Shown piece after piece: positions 43,863-52,230 of a stretch of 64,000 bases of DNA. The notes under the pieces are model-generated. The model searched no databases. It saw only the letters and a list, made by a program, of their open reading frames with translations, and was not told where the DNA came from. The position numbers were made by a program, and so were the translations under genes. Position 1 is the first letter of the stretch. Each line of letters starts with the position of its first letter. This DNA comes from Bacteroides intestinalis DSM 17393 (GTDB lineage Bacteria > Bacteroidota > Bacteroidia > Bacteroidales > Bacteroidaceae): NCBI RefSeq assembly GCF_000172175.1, contig NZ_ABJL02000007.1, forward strand, positions 310,001-374,000, in the 5' to 3' direction.

Positions 43863-44028
43863 AAAAAAGTAAGTTTTCTATAGTAAGTTACTCTATTTTT
43901 ATTTTCCACCTAAAGAAGAAGGAGGTGTCATATGAAAACCTAAATCGCAATTGAATATTGCAAATTTTGCATTTTATTAAAAAGGTCATGTTTAGTTAAT
44001 AATAAAAATTATAAATCAATTTGTTTTT

Positions 44029-44376
44029 ATGAAGAAAAAAAATGGGGTAAGTTGTACCATTTTACTGGGCGTTGTTATTGCGGATTTTCACATGTATCAA
44101 TGTCCTAAACATGAGATTGATTCTTCGCTAACACTCTTGAATATAGAAATTTTGGCATTAGCCGAAGATACAGGAACAGGAGAATGGATCAGAACAGATG
44201 GTGATTGCACATATGAAGTTCAAGGTGCAGTAGGTTCAGAAGTATCAATCTTAGGAATGAAGATTAAGGTTGGTGCTGATGGATATGCACGATACACTCA
44301 ATCTGGTGGAAAAACACACTGTGAAATTGGTGGAAAAGAACAATGTACTGCTCGATATTGTGAGTCAATACGTTAA
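44029..44376 (+). CDS. NVEALA-like exported peptide 3
   Basis: 115 residues. N-terminal basic/hydrophobic segment (VSCTILLGVVIADF), then a divergent motif LLNIEILALAED (about 36-47) in the position of NVEALA, and a tail with four cysteines (GDCTYEV, THCEIGGKEQCTARYC). The hydrophobic stretch is short, so export is likely but not certain. Precedes the third propeller gene; a MITE-like element lies between them. Confidence 0.68.
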   Translation: MKKKNGVSCTILLGVVIADFHMYQCPKHEIDSSLTLLNIEILALAEDTGTGEWIRTDGDCTYEVQGAVGSEVSILGMKIKVGADGYARYTQSGGKTHCEIGGKEQCTARYCESIR

Positions 44377-44391
44377 TTTCTTACTATGAGA

Positions 44392-44519
44392 GTGTGCTAA
44401 AACTGAATAGAGGAACACTAATTACGCAAATAATAAATCAGATAAGCATTGATTATCAGAATTATAAAAGTGTTTGTGTAATTCGTGTAATTTGTGTTCT
44501 AATCTTTATTTTGACACAC
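44392..44519. mobile_element. MITE-like inverted-repeat element, 128 bp
   Basis: The ends read GTGTGCTAAAACTGAATAGA and, on the other strand, GTGTGTCAAAATAAAGATTA, continuing as matching GAACAC(A/T)AATTAC blocks for about 40 bases inward. No coding capacity. The terminal bases resemble the inverted repeats of the IS1182 element (TGTGTCAAAACT), so it could be mobilised by such a transposase. Confidence 0.6.
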
Positions 44520-44538
44520 CTTCAATAATTATAATTGC

Positions 44539-45720
44539 ATGAAAAAAGTAAAATATATATTTTCATTTTTTTGTTTTTTGCTAATGACTCAAGGTTGTAC
44601 AACTGTAGATAAAACTGATGAAAATAGTTTGCAGAGAATTGAGTTTGATTTGAATAAACAGCATGTAAACATTCATGATGTTGGATTAATATCTGATATT
44701 GCTATCGTAAATTTAGCTAATGAGGAAGTCATTCTTGGTGAAATCAATAAGGTAATTAAAAAATATGATAGAATTTATATATTGGACAAGAATAAAACTC
44801 ACTCTGTTTTCATCTATGATAATTCGGGAAATCTTATAAATTTTATATCAAATGTGGGTAATGGACCAGAAGAATATATACAATTGACGGATATTTTCAC
44901 CAACTCTATGGATACTACTTTAAATTTAGTCAGTCGTATGGATAGAAAAATATTAAAATATGATTTAGAAGGTGCTAACTTTAAGCAAGTTGAATATTTG
45001 CCAAAAAATTTTAGACAGTTCTCTAAGTTGGAAGATGGTTATGTTGGTTATATGGGAAATTACATTGAAGATGGAAAGCATCCTAAAAACATATTCACTT
45101 TATCTAAAGATTTACAAATAAAAGGAGAATTTTTAGAAATAGATGAGACTTGGGATAGTAAGGTTTTGGATAATGGTAGTGTATTTTCTAATTATGAAGA
45201 TAAGACTTATTTTATTCAGCCTATGGATTTTAATGTTTATTCTATAGGAACAGATATGATATCAAAAACGTATTATATTGATTTTGGTGACAAATCATGG
45301 CCTCAGGATCTGACTGAATACGGTGATGTACGAAGAGTGCTACGAGAAACCCCTGAACGCTATATTCAACGTTTTTATGATTTTCAAGAAACTGACAATT
45401 TCTTGATTATTAAACTTCTTATTAAGGGTCAGTACTGTTTGGCGCTTTATAACAAAAGTACTCAAGAAACATTTGTCGCAGATTTAACCCCTTACACTGA
45501 TAAGTATTTCTTCCCATTTGGTAAGATTGTAGGAATAGATGAGAATGCTATTTATACTTCAATCGAGGCTTCCGAGATGAAGGTATTCGTAACAGGGAAA
45601 AATGAATATAATAATTTTGAGTCTCAGTATCCTGAACAGATAAAGCGGCTAAGAGAAAAACTTCCTAATATAAATGAGGAAGGAAATCCATTCTTGATTA
45701 TTTACTATTTTAAAAAATGA
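44539..45720 (+). CDS. BF3164-type six-bladed beta-propeller lipoprotein 3
   Basis: 393 residues; signal ending LLMTQGCTT lipobox. Propeller features: KYDRIYILDKNKTHSVFIYD, LINFISNVGNGPEEYIQLTD (GxGPEEY family motif), SMDTTLNLVSRMDRKILKY. Third peptide/propeller pair of the cluster. The C-terminus is charged and well formed, so the gene appears intact. Confidence 0.8.
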   Translation: MKKVKYIFSFFCFLLMTQGCTTVDKTDENSLQRIEFDLNKQHVNIHDVGLISDIAIVNLANEEVILGEINKVIKKYDRIYILDKNKTHSVFIYDNSGNLINFISNVGNGPEEYIQLTDIFTNSMDTTLNLVSRMDRKILKYDLEGANFKQVEYLPKNFRQFSKLEDGYVGYMGNYIEDGKHPKNIFTLSKDLQIKGEFLEIDETWDSKVLDNGSVFSNYEDKTYFIQPMDFNVYSIGTDMISKTYYIDFGDKSWPQDLTEYGDVRRVLRETPERYIQRFYDFQETDNFLIIKLLIKGQYCLALYNKSTQETFVADLTPYTDKYFFPFGKIVGIDENAIYTSIEASEMKVFVTGKNEYNNFESQYPEQIKRLREKLPNINEEGNPFLIIYYFKK

Positions 45721-45795
45721 TGTTATGTTGGTTGTTTTTCTGTTATTTTGAGAATAACCAGTGATGCAGAATAAGATAACATAAATGAAATACTT

Positions 45796-47748
45796 ATGCA
45801 GAAACATGGTATCCTATTAATAGTCTGTGCCTTTTTGATATTGGCTTCCTGTACTAAAAGTTCGGTTGGTCCTTCCTTAGAAGATATTCTATCAGCCAAT
45901 CCTAAATTGCAGGTTGTTCTTGATAAATTCCAAGATGACCCCTTGAAGCATAGAGCTGCCGTTTTTCTTATCGAAAATCTGCCTTTTCACTATAGCTATG
46001 AAGGTGAAGCTTTAAATGATTACCTAAAGCTTTTTGAACTTCATGGAAAAGGTACCATGTATCCGGATAAAGTGTTGGACTCCATTAAACGTGCTTGCGG
46101 CCCTTTTCATATGGATAGATTGGAAGCGAAGAGCGATATCTATATCGATCCGGCCTATCTGATTGAGAATATAGAATGGGCTTTCAAAGTATGGCGTGAA
46201 CAGCCTTGGGGGAAAAATGTCTCTTTTGACGATTTCTGTGAGTTTATCCTTCCTTACCGTGTGGGCGATGAAAGGCTGGAACCTTGGCGTGAAAGAATCT
46301 ATAATAAATATAACCCATTGTTGGACGGCATTCGGGAACTTCCGGAAGCCGAAGATCCGAAGTACGTTTCTCAAGTATTGATGGATAGCTTACATAAGGC
46401 TCCGGTCTATTTTACCGAACTTTTTTCATTTGGTCCTCATTACGGTCCCAAAGTAGTGGACTGGCGCTCGGGAAGTTGTGTAAATTTCACTGATTTGCAA
46501 CTGTATGTCTTCAGGGCTTTGGGCCTACCTTGCAGCGAGGAAATCATGTTGATGCGGGGAAATAAAAATGTTCCCCATTACTGGAATGCCGCCTTTGACA
46601 AAGATGGCAACTCCTATCGTTGCTCCATTTTGGACCCTACTTCCGAATTGAATAGCCCCGATAATTACTGGGACCCCAAGGGAAAGGTTTATCGCCGCAC
46701 GTTCAGCGTTAACCGGGGGATGATCCTGGCTATGGGTAAGAAACCGGAAGAGAGACATCCCTCTTTTCGTTATCCCTGTTTTCGTGATGTTACTGCTATA
46801 TATGCGGGGAGCAAGAACCGCACATTAACGATTGGCCCCGAAAACTTCTACAGCCCTTTAAAGAAGGGCGAACCGGTCTATCTCTGTTCTGCCAGCTTTA
46901 TGGACTGGGCTCCTATCGGATGGTGTCTCTACGACAAGCAACTTGGTGCTGTCTTTGAAGATGTGGAAGGACAGGTTATCTTCCGCTTGGGAACTTATGA
47001 AAACGGCAGTATATGTCCGCAAAGCGACCCTTTCTTGCTTGATAGGGAGAGCGGTGAAGTACGATTTTTCCCTTCGGGCGGTAGGGAGGTTGAAGTTACC
47101 CTGCTCCATAAATATGAGCTTTACTTTGAACCTTTTGTCCGGCGAATGGTAGACGGTGTGTTTGAAGGTAGCAACGACCCTCACTTCAACAGGAAAGATA
47201 CGCTGTTTATCATTAAGGAATTCCCCGAGCGGCTTTGGAATGTTGCACAGGTAAATAGTGCCCGGTCTTACCGTTATGTTCGTTACTATGGTCCTAAAGA
47301 CAGTTATTGTAATATTTCGGAGGCTGCTTTCTATGCATCTGCTGCCGATAGTGTTCCCTTGAAAGGAAAGATTATCGGTACACCGGGGTGTAATGGATTA
47401 GACGGTTCCCATGAGTACACAAACGTGTTCGACGGAGACCCTTATACCTCCTTTGATTATGCCCGGCCTACAGGGGGCTGGTCGGGACTTGATTTGGGTG
47501 CTCCCCAACGCATTGAAAAGATTGTATTCACTCCCCGCAACCGTGATAATTTCATTCGTACGGACGATGAGTATGAACTTTTCTATTATAATAACGGTGA
47601 GTGGACATCAGCAGGCAGGGTACGTCCTCATTCCGATTCTTTGCTTTATAAGGTTCCTGAAGGTGCATTGCTCTATTTGAAAGATCACACCCGTGGAAAG
47701 GATGAACGTATATTTGAATATAAAAATGGAAAACAACAGTTCTGGTAA
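45796..47748 (+). CDS. Transglutaminase-like lipoprotein with C-terminal F5/8-type domain
   Basis: 650 residues; lipobox LILASCT. A transglutaminase-like core shows C228 in RSGSCVNFTDL, H261 in VPHYWNAAF and D280 in SILDPTSE, the usual Cys-His-Asp order. The C-terminal about 150 residues (SYRYVRYYGPKDSYCNISEA, TNVFDGDPYTSFDY, GGWSGLDLGAPQRIEKIVF) look like a discoidin-type carbohydrate-binding fold. Such proteins act on peptide or glycan bonds outside the cytoplasm. It overlaps the signal peptidase gene by 23 bases. Confidence 0.75.
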   Translation: MQKHGILLIVCAFLILASCTKSSVGPSLEDILSANPKLQVVLDKFQDDPLKHRAAVFLIENLPFHYSYEGEALNDYLKLFELHGKGTMYPDKVLDSIKRACGPFHMDRLEAKSDIYIDPAYLIENIEWAFKVWREQPWGKNVSFDDFCEFILPYRVGDERLEPWRERIYNKYNPLLDGIRELPEAEDPKYVSQVLMDSLHKAPVYFTELFSFGPHYGPKVVDWRSGSCVNFTDLQLYVFRALGLPCSEEIMLMRGNKNVPHYWNAAFDKDGNSYRCSILDPTSELNSPDNYWDPKGKVYRRTFSVNRGMILAMGKKPEERHPSFRYPCFRDVTAIYAGSKNRTLTIGPENFYSPLKKGEPVYLCSASFMDWAPIGWCLYDKQLGAVFEDVEGQVIFRLGTYENGSICPQSDPFLLDRESGEVRFFPSGGREVEVTLLHKYELYFEPFVRRMVDGVFEGSNDPHFNRKDTLFIIKEFPERLWNVAQVNSARSYRYVRYYGPKDSYCNISEAAFYASAADSVPLKGKIIGTPGCNGLDGSHEYTNVFDGDPYTSFDYARPTGGWSGLDLGAPQRIEKIVFTPRNRDNFIRTDDEYELFYYNNGEWTSAGRVRPHSDSLLYKVPEGALLYLKDHTRGKDERIFEYKNGKQQFW

Positions 47749-48634
47749 GAAAAAGAAGGGGGTGTCTTGGGTTGTCGATAAGCTCCTCAACCTGTTCCTG
47801 ATAGCCTGTGGAGTAGTGGTGATATGGATACTGCTTCAGGTGACCAGTATCGCTACTTTCAAAATTCCTTCCGACTCAATGGAACCCGCCTTGCTTGCCG
47901 GAGATAATATCTTGGTGAATAAATGGGTGATGGGTGGACGCATTTTTAATATTTGGGATGCTCTTGAAGGGAAAAAAGTCAAGATTACCCGTCTGCCGGG
48001 ATTGGGAAGGATACGGCGGAATGATGTGTTGGTTTTTAATTTTCCCTATCCTGCACAATGGGACAGTATAGGACTGAACCTGATGTCTTACTATGTAAAA
48101 CGATGCGTGGCTTTGCCGGGGGATACATTTGAGATCAAGAAGGCTCACTACCGGGTGCGTGGTTGTGAAACGTCGTTGGGAAATGTGGAGTCACAGGATG
48201 CACTGATGCGTATAGTAGCAAATGGCAGGGAAAAAGATTATGGAATAGTGATGAGTGGGTATCCTTATAATGGATTGGTGAACTGGAATATCGTGTGTTT
48301 TGGTCCTCTCTATCTTCCTGCAAAAGGAGATGAGATAGAGATGAATCCTAAACATGCTGTCCTATATCGGAATGCGATAGAATGGGAACAGAAAAAGAAA
48401 CTTTTCCTGCATGGTGATACGGTTTTCCTGAACGACAGTGTGATCCATACTTACCGTTTTAAAGAGAACTATTATTTCGTTGCAGGCGATAAGGTTATGA
48501 ATTCTCAAGATTCCCGTTATTGGGGCTTGCTTCCGGAACCTTTTATTGTGGGTAAGGTTGTCCGGATCTGGAAGTCGGTGGATAGGGGTGCGGGTAAGGT
48601 TCGATGGGATAGGACATTTAAAAAGATAGAATGA
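47726..48634 (+). CDS. lepB: Signal peptidase I
   Basis: About 302 residues from MENNSSGKKKKG. One N-terminal membrane helix (21-40), catalytic S51 in PSDSMEP, general-base K125 in YYVKRCVALPGD, and the C-terminal NSQDSRYWGLLP box. Cleaves Sec-exported proteins. The housekeeping signal peptidase of Bacteroides normally sits elsewhere, so this may be an accessory copy for products of this region; that is inference. Start within the preceding gene indicates coupling; 34 bases precede the O-antigen-ligase-like gene. Confidence 0.88.
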   Translation: MENNSSGKKKKGVSWVVDKLLNLFLIACGVVVIWILLQVTSIATFKIPSDSMEPALLAGDNILVNKWVMGGRIFNIWDALEGKKVKITRLPGLGRIRRNDVLVFNFPYPAQWDSIGLNLMSYYVKRCVALPGDTFEIKKAHYRVRGCETSLGNVESQDALMRIVANGREKDYGIVMSGYPYNGLVNWNIVCFGPLYLPAKGDEIEMNPKHAVLYRNAIEWEQKKKLFLHGDTVFLNDSVIHTYRFKENYYFVAGDKVMNSQDSRYWGLLPEPFIVGKVVRIWKSVDRGAGKVRWDRTFKKIE

Positions 48635-48668
48635 GATGATAAAGAAAAGAGCTGGCTAATGTAAGAAG

Positions 48669-50384
48669 ATGGGAAAAATACAAACTTATAAAATAAAGAC
48701 AGCAGTAATGGTCTTACTGTTGTTTGCGGCTATATGTTCCTTACAGAGTCTTGCTTGTGCGACAACTCCCGAACTTCCTTCCGGAGAAACTGTTGGGCAA
48801 TGGGTTTGGTTAGGAAAGGCTGTGTTGTTTTCTTCCGGATGCATTCTTATTGCTTCTTTCCTGCAGTTGTTCGGAAAGGCTTACAGGGAAGATGCTTTGG
48901 AGTTCCGGCATTTTTATGCTTATGTAGCGTGGAGTTTAGTTCTTTTGGGGGGTGTTGAGGCAGTGTGGGGATTGTGCCAGCTTTATGGATTTTCTGTTTC
49001 CGGTCATTCACGTTATGCACTTACAGGTTCTTTTTTCAATCCCGGTCCGTATGCGGGTTATCTGGCAATGGTGCTGCCTGTATGTCTACATTTGTATCTG
49101 CGCATTTGTGGCTGGAAGGGGATGCCTGCGCGCTATAAAATAGAAAAAGGTGCGGCTGCCGTGTCGGGTATGCTTATTCTTTGTGTATTGCCTTCTACCA
49201 TGAGCCGTTCTGCTTGGGTAGCTGCGGCAATAAGCTGTGCTTGGGTGGCATATATGCATCGTGATAAACGAAAATGGAGTATATTGTGGCGTCGCTACAA
49301 GAAGCGTTATGTTTTATGGGGAGCCGGGATATTTTTAATTCTGTCGTTGGCTGCTGCGGGAATGTTCTTTTTGAAACCCGATTCAGCATTGGGCCGTCGG
49401 TTCATGTGGAAGATGACTTGCCGGGCTATTGCTGCTCATCCGTGGGGATGCCCTACCGGATTCGCTTGTGCTTATGGCGAGGCTCAGAGTTTATATTTTG
49501 CCTCGGGGAACTATGCTTCTTGGGAAGAACGTGTGGCAGGAAGTCCTGAATATGCATTTAATGAGTACCTGGAGGTTGCCCTGACGTATGGTGTCGCTAT
49601 GTGTATACTGGTGCTGTTTGTAATCTTTGGTTGTCTTTGGATAGGAGTGAAGCTCCGCCGTTATGGTATCTGTGGAGCTCTTATTTCCCTGCTTGTATTT
49701 TCTTTTTCTTCCTATCCGTTGCATCTTCCGGCTTTCATCGTAACTGCTATATGTCTGCTTCTTGCCTGTGGGATAGGTGATGTAATTGGCAAGTATCTTG
49801 TTTTGTGTGTTTGTCTGGTGTTGTGGTTCGGAGGTTATGCGGAAAAATGGACACAAGAAAGAGATGCCTGCCGGGATTGGGTGAATGCGAGAATACTCTA
49901 TCGCTCGGGGGCTTACGAAGCTGCCAACAGGGCTTATGAAAAGCTTTATCCGTCTTTGAGGAAGAAGGGTGCATTCTTGTTTGAATATGGGCATAGCTTG
50001 CATAAATCCGGTCGCTATGACGAATCTTTTGAATATCTGGATCAGGCACGGTTGTATAGCAATGATCCGATGATATTGAATATTATGGGTAAGAACTGCC
50101 AGGCGTTACATGAATATAAATGTGCCGAGGCTTTTTTTCTTATTTCTGTTAGTCGCCTGCCGGGTAGAATCTATCCTTACTATCTGCTGGCTAAGCTTTA
50201 TTCCGAGCCGGACTATCGGGATAAAGACAAGTTCGGGGATATGAAATGGAATGTGCTGAATCGGAAGCCCAAGGTTTATTCTACAGCTATTGAAGAGATG
50301 CGCAGGGAAGTGGAGGAGATTGCGGAGAATTGGGATACCGGGAGTAGTATTATATGTTCTGATGACGTTGAATCGGAAGAGTGA
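48669..50384 (+). CDS. O-antigen ligase/polymerase-like membrane protein with TPR tail
   Basis: 571 residues with about ten membrane helices in the first 390 residues, the family block ALTGSFFNPGPYAGYLAMVL near residue 118 and a large loop before YAFNEYLEVALTYGVAM. The last 180 residues carry TPR-like repeats (AYEAANRAYEKLYPSLRKKG, GHSLHKSGRYDESFEYLDQ). WaaL/Wzy-type proteins transfer or polymerise glycans in the periplasm; acceptor unknown. Likely cotranscribed with the signal peptidase gene. Confidence 0.8.
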   Translation: MGKIQTYKIKTAVMVLLLFAAICSLQSLACATTPELPSGETVGQWVWLGKAVLFSSGCILIASFLQLFGKAYREDALEFRHFYAYVAWSLVLLGGVEAVWGLCQLYGFSVSGHSRYALTGSFFNPGPYAGYLAMVLPVCLHLYLRICGWKGMPARYKIEKGAAAVSGMLILCVLPSTMSRSAWVAAAISCAWVAYMHRDKRKWSILWRRYKKRYVLWGAGIFLILSLAAAGMFFLKPDSALGRRFMWKMTCRAIAAHPWGCPTGFACAYGEAQSLYFASGNYASWEERVAGSPEYAFNEYLEVALTYGVAMCILVLFVIFGCLWIGVKLRRYGICGALISLLVFSFSSYPLHLPAFIVTAICLLLACGIGDVIGKYLVLCVCLVLWFGGYAEKWTQERDACRDWVNARILYRSGAYEAANRAYEKLYPSLRKKGAFLFEYGHSLHKSGRYDESFEYLDQARLYSNDPMILNIMGKNCQALHEYKCAEAFFLISVSRLPGRIYPYYLLAKLYSEPDYRDKDKFGDMKWNVLNRKPKVYSTAIEEMRREVEEIAENWDTGSSIICSDDVESEE

Positions 50385-50434
50385 GGCGGCATTGAGAATG
50401 CAAATTATATGGAACATAAAAACGAGAGAATTAT

Positions 50435-50872
50435 ATGGAAACCTATCATGATAACTGGAATGCCTGTCTGTTATTCCGCAATAAACAACTGACTAAACAA
50501 CTGAAAGACTATCAGAATGCCTCGGCACTGGCTGAATGTTCTCCTTCCCTACTTGTGTCTATGGGGCAATTGCTTTGTCTTCATCAGCATCCGTCTTACG
50601 GACTTGTCCGGGATGAGGCTGAGTGGGCGAATCTGTTTACTGTCATTGATATGTTGTATGGTGATTGCCTGTCGGAGACGTTATCTTCATATGGACTGAG
50701 TATGCAGGAATTGAAGTTATGCTACCTGGTTCGTGCCCGGTTGGGTAATAAGGCTATTGCAGTTCTCTTCAATATAACTCCCCGTTCGGTGCTGAAGGCA
50801 AAGCAACGTATAAAAGGGAAATTAGCATTATCGGCTACGGATTGTTTGGATACGTATATACAGCAATATTAA
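50435..50872 (+). CDS. Small HTH regulator (LuxR-like helix-turn-helix)
   Basis: 145 residues, no signal or membrane segment. C-terminal region GLSMQELKLCYLVRARLGNK followed by AIAVLFNITPRSVLKAKQRI is a LuxR/sigma-region-4-like HTH, similar to the C-terminus of the TPR protein at 29659. The N-terminal half is helical and unrecognised. Positioned directly after the O-antigen-ligase-like gene, so it may regulate the unit. Confidence 0.68.
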   Translation: METYHDNWNACLLFRNKQLTKQLKDYQNASALAECSPSLLVSMGQLLCLHQHPSYGLVRDEAEWANLFTVIDMLYGDCLSETLSSYGLSMQELKLCYLVRARLGNKAIAVLFNITPRSVLKAKQRIKGKLALSATDCLDTYIQQY

Positions 50873-50917
50873 TTGTACGATTCATATTCTTCTATTCTTG
50901 ATTTGTCCGCTTTTGTG

Positions 50918-51002
50918 CGGACACATGTCCGTTTATGAACACTCTCTGAAAATGAATAGTTGTTGATAGTCAATGCTTTATTGTTTTGGTACGGCAATTG
51001 AC
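50918..51002 (+). promoter_or_regulatory. Palindrome plus σ54-like promoter, module 3
   Basis: CGGACACATGTCCG at 50918-50931 and TTGGTACGGCAATTGAC at 50986-51002; spacing identical to modules 1 and 2 (68 bases between starts) with one change in the palindrome centre and one in the -24 box. Confidence 0.5.
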
Positions 51003-51078
51003 TATATATAGTCGAAGGCGGTTAACAAAGACTTCCTTTTAAAAATCAAGAAGTAATAACAATAAAAAAATAACGATT

Positions 51079-51504
51079 ATGAAAACGAACTTAATTTCTG
51101 AAGCAGTGGTAATGATGGTAGTAGTAATGGCAAGCGTAATGAACTTCTCTGTAAGTGCAAGCAATCCTACCCAGTACGTAAAGAATAAAGAGATGACCGG
51201 TGAACTGATGACCGCAAAGACTATCTTCAAGAACGAAGACGGACGTCTTTTCCGCCATCTCCGTTACACCTACACTTACGATAACGAAAACCGCGTAATC
51301 AGCAAGGAAGCTTCCAAGTGGGACAGCGTAAAAGAAGCTTGGGTTCCTTACTTCAAAATGAATGTAGAATACAATAACAATGAAATTGCAGTAAACTACG
51401 CCCGTTGGAACTCTAAGAGCAACGCTTACGACAGCAATGTTGAAAAGACAGTTTACGAACTGAACGATAGCAATGCTGCCTTGATGCTGGCAAGTACAAA
51501 ATAA
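51079..51504 (+). CDS. DUF3836 secreted protein, paralogue 5 (σ54-like promoter)
   Basis: 141 residues, close to paralogues 3 and 4 but more diverged at the C-terminus (SNVEKTVYELNDSNAALML). Signal peptide NLISEAVVMMVVVMASV to VSAS. The conserved leader and promoter show it belongs to the same duplicated unit although it lies 14 kb away. Function unknown. Confidence 0.84.
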   Translation: MKTNLISEAVVMMVVVMASVMNFSVSASNPTQYVKNKEMTGELMTAKTIFKNEDGRLFRHLRYTYTYDNENRVISKEASKWDSVKEAWVPYFKMNVEYNNNEIAVNYARWNSKSNAYDSNVEKTVYELNDSNAALMLASTK

Positions 51505-51784
51505 AGTTAGCGGGGCAGGAATTTCGGTGAAATTTTATCTGTTTTCTTTAATATAGAACATTCGAATTTTTAATCAATGTCAGAAAGATTGCAAAATATT
51601 GAAATAAGTGTCGCTAAAATGCTTTTTTTACTGACAAGCGTATCCTCATAAAAGCAGAGAATAGAGAATTTACTTCTGAATTAATGCATACAAATACGTT
51701 ATTTCTGCATTCTATGTATAACTTATACGCTTTTTATACATTGAATCACTATTCCCAACACGTAGGATCTGTACATCTGGCATA

Positions 51785-51872
51785 CAGTATCTATAGATGC
51801 AACACATCCGATATATAGATTGGATACAAGCAATCTATATATCGGACACAAGCCATCTGTATATCCGGCAGA
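51785..51872. repeat. Cluster of short inverted repeats around CCGATATATAGATTG
   Basis: CCGATATATAGATTG (from 51808) and CAATCTATATATCGG (ending 51846) form a perfect 15-bp inverted repeat; flanking bases contain related pieces (TATCTATAGATGCAACACAT before, CATCTGTATATCCGG after). The other bases of 51505-51784 show no gene or clear structure. Confidence 0.6.
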
Positions 51873-51927
51873 AAGAGGCTGTTTCAGGCATTTTTAGGTG
51901 ATACTTTCGCTTTTTTAGAGTTGTTGG

Positions 51928-51935
51928 TATTTTTG
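51928..51935 (+). promoter_or_regulatory. -7 element in a block shared with 22553-22580
   Basis: TATTTTTG within TTTTTTAGAGTTGT-NN-GTATTTTTGTAT, a 28-base block found almost identically at 22553-22580. It precedes the small transcript candidate at 51942. Confidence 0.45.
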
Positions 51936-51941
51936 TATCGG

Positions 51942-52131
51942 CTTATCAATCTGCTGACTATGGATTTTCACTTGTGAATTTACGTTTTCCCTTCCTTCCG
52001 TACACAAAGAAAGCATTCTGAATATGCAAAAAAACAAAATGTCAAAAGGGAAGAATGGTTTATTTAAAAGAAACGCTTTTTCGCCTCTGTAAGTGCTCTG
52101 AGAGCATTTGTAGAGGTGAATTTATTTTTTT
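51942..52131 (+). ncRNA. Candidate small RNA or leader with terminator, about 190 nt
   Basis: Starts after the -7 element at 51928 and ends at a hairpin (CGCCTCT...AGAGGTG with inner TGCTC/GAGCA, 52082-52118) followed by a T-rich run. A 22-codon frame (52024-52092, MQKNKMSKGKNGLF...) ends inside the hairpin's left arm, which would fit a leader peptide/attenuator or a small basic peptide. It lies 100 bases before the gene at 52231. Confidence 0.4.
52082..52131 (+). terminator. Hairpin terminator upstream of the gene at 52231
   Basis: Outer 7-bp stem (one G-U), inner 5-bp stem, then a T-rich run (TTTATTTTTTTA). Confidence 0.65.
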
Positions 52132-52230
52132 ATTTCTGATTGTTATGTGAATGTTTTTGCTATTTAACTCTTATCATTATCTTTGGGGATGAGTGAGATT
52201 ATGAATTGGTAACTTAAATGGCAATAAATA

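Noticed and set aside
43610..43954. Frames on both strands overlapping the DUF1573 remnant
   Set aside because: Only the frame continuous with the propeller gene gives a recognisable domain.
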